This document shows, piece by piece, positions 16,648 to 23,659 of a stretch of 42,824 nt of DNA. Under the pieces are notes generated by a model, which worked only from the letters and a program-made list of their open reading frames with translations, was not told where the DNA came from and searched no databases. Position 1 is the first letter of the stretch. Each line of letters opens with the position of its first letter. Location: assembly GCA_026392155.1 (NCBI GenBank), contig JAPLCP010000155.1:1-42824 (forward strand). Direction: 5' to 3'. This DNA is from Armatimonadota bacterium (GTDB lineage: Bacteria; Armatimonadota; Armatimonadia; Armatimonadales; Armatimonadaceae). The translations under genes were made by a program, and so were the position numbers.

Positions 16648-18134
16648 TCGGACCTTTGTCTTTCGTAGGCGACATTGAGCACCGACGCGCTCAGAATCTT
16701 GCCCTCCATGGCTTTCAAGAGCGCATCACGAGTCACGCCCGACGAGGCATCGAGCTTGACTTGATCGGAGAGGGCGTAGAGCGTCAGGATGTACCATTTC
16801 TTGCCCGGCCCTTGTGAGCAGGGCGGCGCGTACTGACTGCGGCGGTTGACTGTATTGACCCCCCGCGCTCCAATCGCCCGATCGTTCTGTGGAATCGCCT
16901 TGATGTCCGGGGAGATATTGTAGGCGAGCCAGTAGACATGAGGCGCTTCCGTCTCACCAGGCGGGTAGTGGTGCATCACCAGCGCGAACGACTTGGTTCC
17001 CGCTGGTGCGTTCTTCCACGCCACGGGCGGCGAGGCGCTCTCACCGTCGCAGGTGAAGGCTTTGGGAAGAAGCCCGCCATTCTCCACTACCGAGCTAATG
17101 AGCTGAAAATCCGTGGGCTTGGCAGGCGTGATGGTCGGTCCGGGACGCTCTTGTGGACGACCACGGCCCTGATTTTGTTGCCTACCCTGTCCGCCGCCTT
17201 GGCCGCGCTGTGGGTAGTTGAGCGTGATCGCCCTGCCTTCCGGGTTGACATAGTCAAACGTGTAGCTGCCGTTGTCTTCCACTTTGTAGTTCACAAGGCA
17301 TGTCTGGCCCTGGATCACATAGGTCAGCGAGTAGCTACCCGGTGTGGGGCGCGAGAACGCTGTGATCTTGGCACCGGGCAGAGGCGGCGTGTCCGGGCGC
17401 GGGCTCTGAGCACGCGGCTGTGGGTCCACCTGCCCTCCAATCTCCTGTACCTCACCGTGGAAACCGCCGTTGAGATAGGGATAGGTCTTTGTCCCGTGGT
17501 AGTGGTAGCCGATAGCCGATGTGGTGTGCCCGTTGAACGCATCCAGCCCGGTGACGGGCTTGCCATCAGGCTCGCTCTGCCCGTAGATCGCGTAGCCGTC
17601 CAGGGCGTAGGCAATGGGCTTGCCCTTCCCGACAAGCTTTTCGAGATAGAGCGGTGCGATATGGTAGTGGTAGTCGTCGGCGCGGCCACAGTGCCCACCA
17701 AACTCATCCAGCTCTCCGATCTTAAATGAGTCCACCCCCCGGTTATTGAGCGCATTGAAGATCGGGACACCATCGGCGGCAAGGGCCATTGCGCCCCGGA
17801 AAAAGTGGGTCTTGCCTGAGAGCGGATTGGCGGCAGGGACGGGCCTCAGCGGAAACTGCCAGGCGTTGCTACCCACATAGCGCTGAGGAATTGGCACCTG
17901 CTGCTGCCACGCCGTGATCCCGACCATCAGCGGGTGATCCGGCATCCCATCCGACTCGACATAGAAGTTCTTCGCATCCGCGCGAGTCTTCACTTTCGGC
18001 GCAAAAGGCTTAAAGCTCGCCGCAATCGCCTCCACGGTTGAGGACGATGTTACGGTCTGACGGTGTGCCGCAATGGCAATCACCGGCACCGCCGCCAGCC
18101 CGAGTGCCGAGAACAACCAGAGTCTTGGTTTCAT
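16644..18134 (-). CDS. Exported YHYH domain fused to YbhB/YbcL (PEBP) domain
   Basis: From the ATG at 18134 (chosen by the -10 box 7 nt upstream and the signal peptide MKPRLWLFSALGL...) the protein has 496 aa. An N-terminal YHYH domain shows DDYHYHIAPLY, ALDGYAIYG and a second IGYHYHGTK. A Gly/Gln/Arg/Pro-rich linker of about 30 residues follows. A C-terminal YbhB/YbcL Raf-kinase-inhibitor-like domain then shows FTCDGESASPPVAW, HVYWLAYNI, QYAPPCSQGPGKKWYILTLYAL. The PEBP fold binds anionic ligands and in bacteria has no settled role. Box C lies upstream, and the gene overlaps the next one by 4 nt. Confidence 0.85.
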   Translation of the reverse strand: MKPRLWLFSALGLAAVPVIAIAAHRQTVTSSSTVEAIAASFKPFAPKVKTRADAKNFYVESDGMPDHPLMVGITAWQQQVPIPQRYVGSNAWQFPLRPVPAANPLSGKTHFFRGAMALAADGVPIFNALNNRGVDSFKIGELDEFGGHCGRADDYHYHIAPLYLEKLVGKGKPIAYALDGYAIYGQSEPDGKPVTGLDAFNGHTTSAIGYHYHGTKTYPYLNGGFHGEVQEIGGQVDPQPRAQSPRPDTPPLPGAKITAFSRPTPGSYSLTYVIQGQTCLVNYKVEDNGSYTFDYVNPEGRAITLNYPQRGQGGGQGRQQNQGRGRPQERPGPTITPAKPTDFQLISSVVENGGLLPKAFTCDGESASPPVAWKNAPAGTKSFALVMHHYPPGETEAPHVYWLAYNISPDIKAIPQNDRAIGARGVNTVNRRSQYAPPCSQGPGKKWYILTLYALSDQVKLDASSGVTRDALLKAMEGKILSASVLNVAYERQRSE

Positions 18135-18141
18135 AGTCGCT

Positions 18142-18173
18142 ATTATCCTGGAAAGAAATGAAGCATGCATGAA
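18142..18173 (-). promoter_or_regulatory. Direct-repeat box C and -10 of the YHYH/PEBP operon
   Basis: TTCATGCATGCTTCAT (18173-18158), a 10-nt spacer, then GATAAT (18147-18142), which is 7 nt from the ATG at 18134. This is the best match to the consensus and would give an almost leaderless transcript. Confidence 0.75.
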
Positions 18174-18185
18174 GACGTAGAATGT

Positions 18186-19538
18186 CTACTTCTTGGTGAA
18201 CTCGTGGCTAAAGGCCTTAGATGCCTCGCCGTTTTCGGTTCGCACAAACGTAAAGCTTGCTTTTTGTGGTGTCACACTGAGCTTGATAATCCCGGAGCCA
18301 TCGAGCATCTTGCCTTGTTTGTAGCCGTACTCCTCGGCGCTACGGCTGCCACCACCGCGCCCGTGACTGGGCTGGGGGACACACTGGTAGATGATGCCAT
18401 CCACTTCCTGGTGTGCGAAGAGATGATCGTGGCCGTGGAAGACCGCACTGACCTTGTTTTTCAGTAGGAGCTGATGGATGGGCGCGTCCCAGCCAGGACG
18501 TTTTTCTTTGAAGGCATCGGTGCCATCGGCGCTCTTGCCGCCCCACTCCCAGAGCGGCGCCGCCTCTGCGCCCCCGCGTCCGTCGCGGCCCAGCCCCCCG
18601 ACGAGATTATGGATAAAGACAAACTTCCACTTTGCCTTGCTGGTTTCCAGGGTCTTCTTGAGCCAGTCATACTGCTCTTTGCCAAGCGTCACGTACCAGT
18701 TGTCAGTGATCTCGTTGGCACCTCCGTTGCCGTTCTGGCCGCCGCGACGAGGACGATTGGTGGTGTGCCCGTAGGGATCGAGGCCGATGAGAAGCGCATC
18801 GCCGGACTCGTAGGCCCAGTGGTTCTCGGGGGCGCTAGGGAAGTAGCGCAGCCGCTCCTGCTGCGACCAAGAGGCCATCTCCCGATCCGCGCCACGTTCA
18901 CCGTCGTGGTTGCCCGGCACCATCAAGACAGGAACGTGGGCCTGGTCGAAGTAGTAGCGCTGGGCAATATACTGCGCGTGGGCGTCTTTGAAGTTGGGGT
19001 ACTTGTCGGTCATGAACGTGTCGCCCAGGTCCACCATGAAGTCTGTGTCGCGCATCGCGGCCAGCGAGCGCAGATAGACCGCCTGTACGCTTCCGCCATC
19101 GAGGTGGGAGTCGGCCTGTATCGAGAAAGCCATGGGGCTCCCGGCGGGGCGTGTGGTCACAAAGCTCCGCTCGGGCGAGGCAGATTTCTCAAACTTCACC
19201 TGCCAGTAGACCCGTGCCCCCGGCGCAAGCCCCTTCAGCTCCAGCACAACCGGCTCGCCCTTGGGGAACTTGGTGCGCGGCAGGCTCTTGGTCAGCTTTC
19301 CGGGCGCACTGCCGTAGACCAAGCTTCCCTCGGAGTCGGTGTAGCACAGCACGCTTACCGTTGCGCTTGTCTTGGTGACCCGCCCGACTACCATATCGTA
19401 GTCATGCACCGGAACCTCCGTCCGATAGACCACCGGCGGCCCGCCCTGCCGCCGTCCCTGAATTCCCCCCCCTCCCCCCCGCTCGGCGGGGGGGAAGGGG
19501 GAGGATAAAACGAGCAGAAGAGCAAGTACGAGCTTCAT
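18186..19538 (-). CDS. Exported purple acid phosphatase-like metallophosphoesterase
   Basis: The 450-aa protein has an N-terminal hydrophobic signal, an Fn3-like domain (about residues 45-125), and a calcineurin-like catalytic domain. Metal-ligand motifs in order are QADSHLDG, DLGDTF, PGNHDG, FIHN and GHDH. This matches dinuclear metallophosphoesterases of the purple acid phosphatase type, which hydrolyse phosphate esters outside the cytoplasm. A palindromic repeat encodes residues about 12-25, so the signal cleavage region is unusual. Further Gly/Arg-rich loops occur in the catalytic domain. The ATG overlaps the sulfatase TGA by 4 nt, and a GGAGGAGGA ribosome site precedes it. Confidence 0.88.
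   Translation of the reverse strand: MKLVLALLLVLSSPFPPAERGGGGGIQGRRQGGPPVVYRTEVPVHDYDMVVGRVTKTSATVSVLCYTDSEGSLVYGSAPGKLTKSLPRTKFPKGEPVVLELKGLAPGARVYWQVKFEKSASPERSFVTTRPAGSPMAFSIQADSHLDGGSVQAVYLRSLAAMRDTDFMVDLGDTFMTDKYPNFKDAHAQYIAQRYYFDQAHVPVLMVPGNHDGERGADREMASWSQQERLRYFPSAPENHWAYESGDALLIGLDPYGHTTNRPRRGGQNGNGGANEITDNWYVTLGKEQYDWLKKTLETSKAKWKFVFIHNLVGGLGRDGRGGAEAAPLWEWGGKSADGTDAFKEKRPGWDAPIHQLLLKNKVSAVFHGHDHLFAHQEVDGIIYQCVPQPSHGRGGGSRSAEEYGYKQGKMLDGSGIIKLSVTPQKASFTFVRTENGEASKAFSHEFTKK
19462..19503. repeat. REP-like C/G-tract palindrome in the metallophosphoesterase signal region
   Basis: C-tracts, a CGCTCGGCG turn and a G-tract return arm form a hairpin like the type-A elements. It is in frame and encodes SPFPPAERGGGGG at the end of the signal peptide. 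Confidence 0.6.
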
Positions 19539-20926
19539 AGTCCTCCTCCTCCCTGACCTTTCTTGCGACCGCCTTGGCCACCCCCGCCGCCCTTACCGCC
19601 ACGCTTGATATTGGTCTCGGTGGGCTTGCTGGGATCGTAGTCAGGGTTGATGGTTGCAAACTGGGCATTGATCTCTTTGAGATAGTCCGTCAGGCGCTTC
19701 TCCAGATCGGCACGCTTCTCGGGTTGAGCCGGCGCGACATCGGTGCGCTCCGACGGGTCTTTGGCAATGTCGTAGAGCTGGACGCTGCCCGTCTCGTAGA
19801 ACTTGATCAGCTTCCAGTTGCCCAGAACGATCGCCGATGCCGGGCCGCCGTTGTCAAAATCATAGTGGGGGAAGTGGAAGAAAAGCCCCTCACGGGAGCG
19901 CTTGACCACGCCCGTGCCGCCGGACTTGAGAATCGGCAGGAGGCTCCCGCCCTCGATCCCTGTCGGCAGGCTCTTGAGCCCGGCGAGGCTGGCGATGGTG
20001 GGGAAGAGATCGACGCCTGTGGCGGGGACATTGGAGGTGGTATTTGCCGCGATCCCAGGGCCTTTGACGAGAAGTGGGACACGAATCCCGCCCTCAAGGA
20101 CGTGGCCTTTGCCGCCGCGCAGGGGGAAGTTGCGTCCCGGCGTCCCGTGGTCCGTGGTGTAGAGAATATAGGTATTGCTCTCGGCGTTTTGTGCCTTGAG
20201 CGCCTGCATCAGCTCCCCAAGCACCTTGTCCATGTCCTCCTGCGCCTTGTCTTCTTTGCTGGCGTACTGGTCGAGCTGGAGGTAGAAGGGCTTGCCCGCC
20301 TTGAGCTGCTCGGTGATAAATGTCACGCTCTTCTGGCCCGTGAGCGGGGTCTGCTCGGTGCTGGGATCGGCGCTATTGTCGGGGCCGCCGTTGTTATTGG
20401 GGCCATCATTGACCGGGAACCCGTGGCGGCTGGGGTTGGCACGCCCGACATGCCACTTCCCAAAGTGCGCCGTGGCATAGCCCTCGCTCTGGAGCAGCTC
20501 AGCAATCGTGGTCTCGCGCTCCGCAAGCTCGGTGCTGGTCTGTGGGGCGCGCAGTTTAGTATTGCCCACTTCGCCTTGCCTGCCCTCATTGACAAAGGTC
20601 ATGTGGAGCTGTGCCGGGCTCTTTCCCGTGAGCAGCGCCGCCCGCGAGGGCGTGCAGCGTGGTGAGGCGGCGTAGAACTGCGAGAAACGCATCCCGCCTT
20701 GGGCAAGCGCCTCGAAGTGGGGCATCCGGACACCATTGTTCTTTGCACTCGGGCTTTTCGGGTCTTGCGCAAAGGGCAGGCTACTCCAGCCATGGCCCTC
20801 GCCCTCAATCACGATAAAGTTAGGTCGCTTCGCTGCACTTTGTGAGTGCGCCTGTGCATTCTTTACAGGAGTGTTTCCTAGCAAAAGGCACCCACCCAGC
20901 AGTGTAAAAGAGAGAACTTTTTTCAT
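19535..20926 (-). CDS. Exported sulfatase with atypical metal-site motif
   Basis: From the ATG at 20926 (signal peptide MKKVLSFTLLGGCLLLG..., box A and -10 just upstream) the protein has 463 aa. The formylglycine signature CTPSR in ASPRCTPSRAALLTGKSP is intact. GKWHVG, TTDHGTPGRN, GGKGHVLEGGIRVP and the C-terminal LYDIAKDPSE segment are also typical. The usual N-terminal DD calcium ligands are replaced by IEGEGHGW, which is unusual. The C terminus ends in a Gly/Gln/Lys-rich tail. It should cleave sulfate esters if active; activation by a formylglycine-generating enzyme elsewhere is assumed. Earlier starts up to 21001 would cover the promoter. Confidence 0.88.
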   Translation of the reverse strand: MKKVLSFTLLGGCLLLGNTPVKNAQAHSQSAAKRPNFIVIEGEGHGWSSLPFAQDPKSPSAKNNGVRMPHFEALAQGGMRFSQFYAASPRCTPSRAALLTGKSPAQLHMTFVNEGRQGEVGNTKLRAPQTSTELAERETTIAELLQSEGYATAHFGKWHVGRANPSRHGFPVNDGPNNNGGPDNSADPSTEQTPLTGQKSVTFITEQLKAGKPFYLQLDQYASKEDKAQEDMDKVLGELMQALKAQNAESNTYILYTTDHGTPGRNFPLRGGKGHVLEGGIRVPLLVKGPGIAANTTSNVPATGVDLFPTIASLAGLKSLPTGIEGGSLLPILKSGGTGVVKRSREGLFFHFPHYDFDNGGPASAIVLGNWKLIKFYETGSVQLYDIAKDPSERTDVAPAQPEKRADLEKRLTDYLKEINAQFATINPDYDPSKPTETNIKRGGKGGGGGQGGRKKGQGGGGL

Positions 20927-20933
20927 ACTCCTC

Positions 20934-20965
20934 AGAATTGCCGAAAAAAATGAATTCCGCATGAA
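20934..20965 (-). promoter_or_regulatory. Direct-repeat box A and -10 of the sulfatase operon
   Basis: TTCATGCGGAATTCAT (20965-20950), a 10-nt spacer, then a weak AATTCT (20939-20934) that keeps the key A2 and T6. The -10 lies 7 nt from the ATG at 20926. Confidence 0.65.
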
Positions 20966-20974
20966 TCCCAAAGC

Positions 20975-21011
20975 AAAACGAGGCATGAAGTCGCACTTCA
21001 TGCCTCGTTTT
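20975..21011 (-). terminator. Intrinsic terminator of the LTxxQ gene
   Basis: Perfect 17-bp arms (20975-20991 and 20995-21011) enclose a 3-nt loop. Read on the minus strand, the stem starts 13 nt after the stop codon at 21025 and ends in TTTT. It separates the LTxxQ gene from the sulfatase promoter. Confidence 0.8.
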
Positions 21012-21024
21012 TAGGGGGGATAGG

Positions 21025-21492
21025 CTAGCCGCCGCCTTTGCCACCCTTGCCCGCCTTACCGCCGCCACCTGCACCGCCCGCGGGAGGGCCACCAGGACCA
21101 CCTTGGCCACGGCCACCACCTTGACCACCGCGCTGGCTGCTGCGAATCTCTTCCAGCTTCTTTTTCTGCTCTGGGGTCAGAACCGAATTAATCTGATCAG
21201 TGTGCTTGGTGCGTAGTGCCGTCATTTCCTCACGCTGCTTGTCGGTGATGCCCTGAAGTTTTGTCTTCTGTGCCTCGGTTAGCCCCAGCTGCTCCAGAGT
21301 CTCCATCGTCATCCCACCGCCACGCTGGCCACCACCACGCTGACCGCCGCCGGGGCCGCCTTGACCACGACCACCGCCTTGACCACCGCCTTGGCCACGT
21401 CCACCACCACCTGCGGGAGGCTGAGCCGAGGCAAGCACGCCAAGAGCTAGCACCGCAACGAGAGAAACCATCATCGATCGAGTTGTTTTCAT
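21025..21492 (-). CDS. Exported LTxxQ (Spy/CpxP-like) protein with Gly-rich flanks
   Basis: From the ATG at 21492 (AAGGAG 11 nt upstream; the GTG at 21504 sits too close to that SD) the protein has 155 aa. It has a Sec signal ending ASA and a Gly/Gln/Arg-rich segment of about 35 residues. A helical core contains LTEAQKTKL and LTPEQKKKL, which are two LTxxQ repeats. A second Gly/Pro/Lys-rich tail ends the protein. LTxxQ proteins such as Spy, CpxP and ZraP are periplasmic chaperones or metal binders controlled by two-component systems. The divergent response regulator gene and box D fit that pattern. Confidence 0.8.
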   Translation of the reverse strand: MKTTRSMMVSLVAVLALGVLASAQPPAGGGGRGQGGGQGGGRGQGGPGGGQRGGGQRGGGMTMETLEQLGLTEAQKTKLQGITDKQREEMTALRTKHTDQINSVLTPEQKKKLEEIRSSQRGGQGGGRGQGGPGGPPAGGAGGGGKAGKGGKGGG

Positions 21493-21516
21493 GGAAATAT
21501 CCACTCCTTCAACGCC

Positions 21517-21548
21517 GTTATATTCCTAAAAAATGAAAAATGAATGAC
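21517..21548 (-). promoter_or_regulatory. Direct-repeat box D and -10 of the LTxxQ gene
   Basis: GTCATTCATTTTTCAT (21548-21533), a 10-nt spacer, then TATAAC (21522-21517). The TCAT half-sites are 11 bp apart. It is the most diverged of the five boxes but has a good -10 in exactly the expected place. Confidence 0.65.
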
Positions 21549-21567
21549 GGCAACATCTCAAATCTTA

Positions 21568-21600
21568 TTCATGCCAGATTCATCTTTTTCGCGGCACAAT
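21568..21600 (+). promoter_or_regulatory. Direct-repeat box B and -10 of the two-component operon
   Basis: TTCATGCCAGATTCAT (21568-21583), an 11-nt spacer, then CACAAT (21595-21600). It suggests autoregulation of the response regulator. It is divergent from box D, with 19 nt between the boxes. Confidence 0.65.
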
Positions 21601-21610
21601 GGAGGCTACG

Positions 21611-22282
21611 ATGCGTGTGCTGGTTGTAGAGGATGACGACGTGATTGCGGGCCTGCTTCAGCAAGGACTCGAAGACGTAGGGTACTCGGTTGTGGTGGCC
21701 TACGATGGCCGTGAGGGTTTGCGTGAGGCGAGCGAGGGTGTGTTTCACCTGATCTTACTCGACATCATGCTGCCGGGGCTAGATGGCATGGCGGTCTGTA
21801 AAGCCCTGCGGGATCGGCGCAACCGCACGCCGATTCTGATGCTCACGGCGCGCGATGGCATAGACGATAAAGTGCGTGGCCTCGATAGCGGAGCCGATGA
21901 CTATCTGGCCAAGCCCTTTGATTTTAAAGAGCTACTCGCGCGGGTGCGCGCTCTCACCCGGCGGGAGCGGGCACAGAAGAGCAATCTGGTTCGGGTCGCG
22001 GACCTTGAGATTGATACCCTGGAGCACGTGGTGCGGCGTGGTGGGCGCGAGCTAGGGCTTAGCCACCGAGAGTTCGAGCTTCTCCTGGCACTGGCATCGC
22101 ACGAGCGGCAGGTCTTCACCCGTGCGATGATCCTAGAGCGGGTCTGGATGAGCGAGCCCACCAGCTCAAATGTGGTCGATGTTTTTATTAAGTCGCTACG
22201 CAAGAAAGTGGACGAAGGCCACGAGGTCAAGCTGATCCAGACGGTCTGGGGTGTAGGCTACACCCTGCGAGGCCCGGAGTGA
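21611..22282 (+). CDS. OmpR-family response regulator
   Basis: The ATG at 21611 has GGAGG 5 nt upstream and gives 223 aa. The receiver domain shows the acidic pair in VVEDDD, the phosphoacceptor Asp51 (LLDIMLPG), the conserved Thr in LTARDG and Lys101 in LAKPF. The C-terminal winged helix (about 128-222) shows the GRELGLSHREFELL and VWGVGYTLRG signatures of the OmpR/PhoB class. Such proteins bind direct repeats with 11-bp spacing, exactly what is seen at boxes A-E, so this gene is the likely regulator. It overlaps the kinase gene by 4 nt (GTGA). Confidence 0.93.
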   Translation: MRVLVVEDDDVIAGLLQQGLEDVGYSVVVAYDGREGLREASEGVFHLILLDIMLPGLDGMAVCKALRDRRNRTPILMLTARDGIDDKVRGLDSGADDYLAKPFDFKELLARVRALTRRERAQKSNLVRVADLEIDTLEHVVRRGGRELGLSHREFELLLALASHERQVFTRAMILERVWMSEPTSSNVVDVFIKSLRKKVDEGHEVKLIQTVWGVGYTLRGPE

Positions 22283-23607
22283 GGCGCACGCTGATCCTCT
22301 GGAATACCGTGGCCTTGCTGGTGCTCTTTGGCACTCTCGGTGTGGTCGTGCGGCAGATCGTGAAAGCGGGCATGTACGGGGTGGTAGATCGTGAGCTGCA
22401 GCTCCGTGCCCAGCGCTTTATCGAGCGCCCTCCCCGATTTGAAGGCAGTAATCCCAACCGCCGTCCCCCAAAAGGCCAGGCAGACCCATTCAAGCCCCAC
22501 CGCTACGATCTCAACGGACAGTCCATGATGCAGCCAGGCAGGCCGCTCTGGGACGAAGCTGCGTTTGCACGGGCTCGGGAAGGGGAGGCGCTCACCACGA
22601 CCATCAAGAGCGATGGCGAGCCGCTTCGGGTGCTCTCGCTGCCGGTACGGGAGCAGGGGATCGTCATGGGAGTGGTGCAGGTTACCTACCCCGTGGCGGA
22701 AGTCGAGCGGGCGGGGCTCTTGCTGGATCGGGCACTGGTCGCCTTTATTCCGTTCGTCTTACTGGCGGCTTGGGGAGGGGCAATGCTCCTCACCAACCGC
22801 GTCTTGCAGCCCGTCAAGCAGCTCACCAAGGCGGCGGCACTGCTCAGCGCCCAGACCCTCTCTGAGCGCCTTCCGGTCAGTGGCGACGATGAGTTTGCGA
22901 CTTTGGCGACGACGTTTAATGGCATGCTGGAGCGGCTGGAGGTTGCCTTTGAGCAACAAAAACGCTTCACGGCAGATGCGAGCCACGAGCTAAAGACACC
23001 CCTGACACGTCTCAAGGGCATGGCCAGCATGGCACTCGTCGGCCCCCCGACACCCGAGCGCTTGCTCGCGACCCTCCAGAACATTGACCGCGCCTCCGAC
23101 ACCATGACGACTCTGGTGCAAGACTTGCTGCTCCTGGCTCGCGGCGATGCCGGGCACCTCGGTGAGAGCCGAAGCGATGTCTCTGCGCAGAGCTTGCTGG
23201 AGCAGGCACGAGAGCGCGTGCTACGCCCCGGCACCGCGCCGATCACCCTCCGTGTCGAGGACGAAGCGCTGACCTACTGGGGCAATGAGTCCGAGCTACT
23301 GCGCCTGCTGACCAACCTGCTCGAAAACGCCCTGCGCCACACGCCACCTGAGGGAAGTATCACGGTTTGTGCTCAGCCGAGTCGCATCACCGTGACCGAT
23401 ACGGGAAGTGGGATCGCGCCGGAGCACCTCCCCCGGCTCGGGGAGCGCTTCTACCGCGTGGATAGTGCCCGCGCCCGCCTCGATGGCGGAACTGGCCTGG
23501 GACTCGCTCTCTGCAAAAGCATTGTACAGGCGCACGGTGGGACCGTTTCATTTACCAGTGCGCCAGGCCAGGGAACCACCGTGACCGTGCAGCTCGCTGA
23601 GCTATGA
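22279..23607 (+). CDS. Sensor histidine kinase
   Basis: The 442-aa protein starts with GTG overlapping the regulator stop. Transmembrane helices lie at about 6-28 and 151-173, enclosing a periplasmic sensor region of about 120 residues with a Pro/Arg-rich middle. A HAMP domain follows, then the H-box SHELKTPLTRLKG with His236. The N-box NLLENALRHTPP, DTGSGIAPEHL, FYRVD and GGTGLGLALCK complete the ATPase domain. The layout resembles CusS/QseC-like kinases. The stimulus is unknown; the sensor region shows no recognised ligand motif. Confidence 0.93.
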   Translation: MRRTLILWNTVALLVLFGTLGVVVRQIVKAGMYGVVDRELQLRAQRFIERPPRFEGSNPNRRPPKGQADPFKPHRYDLNGQSMMQPGRPLWDEAAFARAREGEALTTTIKSDGEPLRVLSLPVREQGIVMGVVQVTYPVAEVERAGLLLDRALVAFIPFVLLAAWGGAMLLTNRVLQPVKQLTKAAALLSAQTLSERLPVSGDDEFATLATTFNGMLERLEVAFEQQKRFTADASHELKTPLTRLKGMASMALVGPPTPERLLATLQNIDRASDTMTTLVQDLLLLARGDAGHLGESRSDVSAQSLLEQARERVLRPGTAPITLRVEDEALTYWGNESELLRLLTNLLENALRHTPPEGSITVCAQPSRITVTDTGSGIAPEHLPRLGERFYRVDSARARLDGGTGLGLALCKSIVQAHGGTVSFTSAPGQGTTVTVQLAEL

Positions 23608-23652
23608 TATAATCAGAAGTTGCCCCCGCGCTATGGCTTGCGCCTGCGGGGG
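23608..23652 (+). promoter_or_regulatory. Promoter and leader hairpin of typA
   Basis: TATAAT (23608-23613) begins one base after the kinase stop codon. The predicted leader starts near 23620 and folds CCCCCGC/GCGGGGG (23623-23629/23646-23652), followed by TATTTTC. The G-tract of the stem is also the only SD-like sequence before the ATG at 23660. Confidence 0.55.
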
Positions 23653-23659
23653 TATTTTC

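Noticed and set aside
18474-19508. 344-codon plus-strand frame opposite the phosphoesterase gene
   Set aside because: The phosphoesterase has all catalytic motifs; the opposite frame has none.
19574-20665. 363-codon plus-strand frame opposite the sulfatase gene
   Set aside because: Shadow of the sulfatase; no domain, no start signal.
14658-21600. Naming the direct-repeat regulon a phosphate (Pho) regulon
   Set aside because: The geometry resembles pho boxes and one target is a phosphoesterase, but no pstSCAB or phoU is visible, and the other targets do not fit phosphate starvation specifically.
23633-23659. Upstream ATG for typA
   Set aside because: It lies within the leader hairpin, has no SD, and would add a non-conserved Cys/Gly-rich N terminus.
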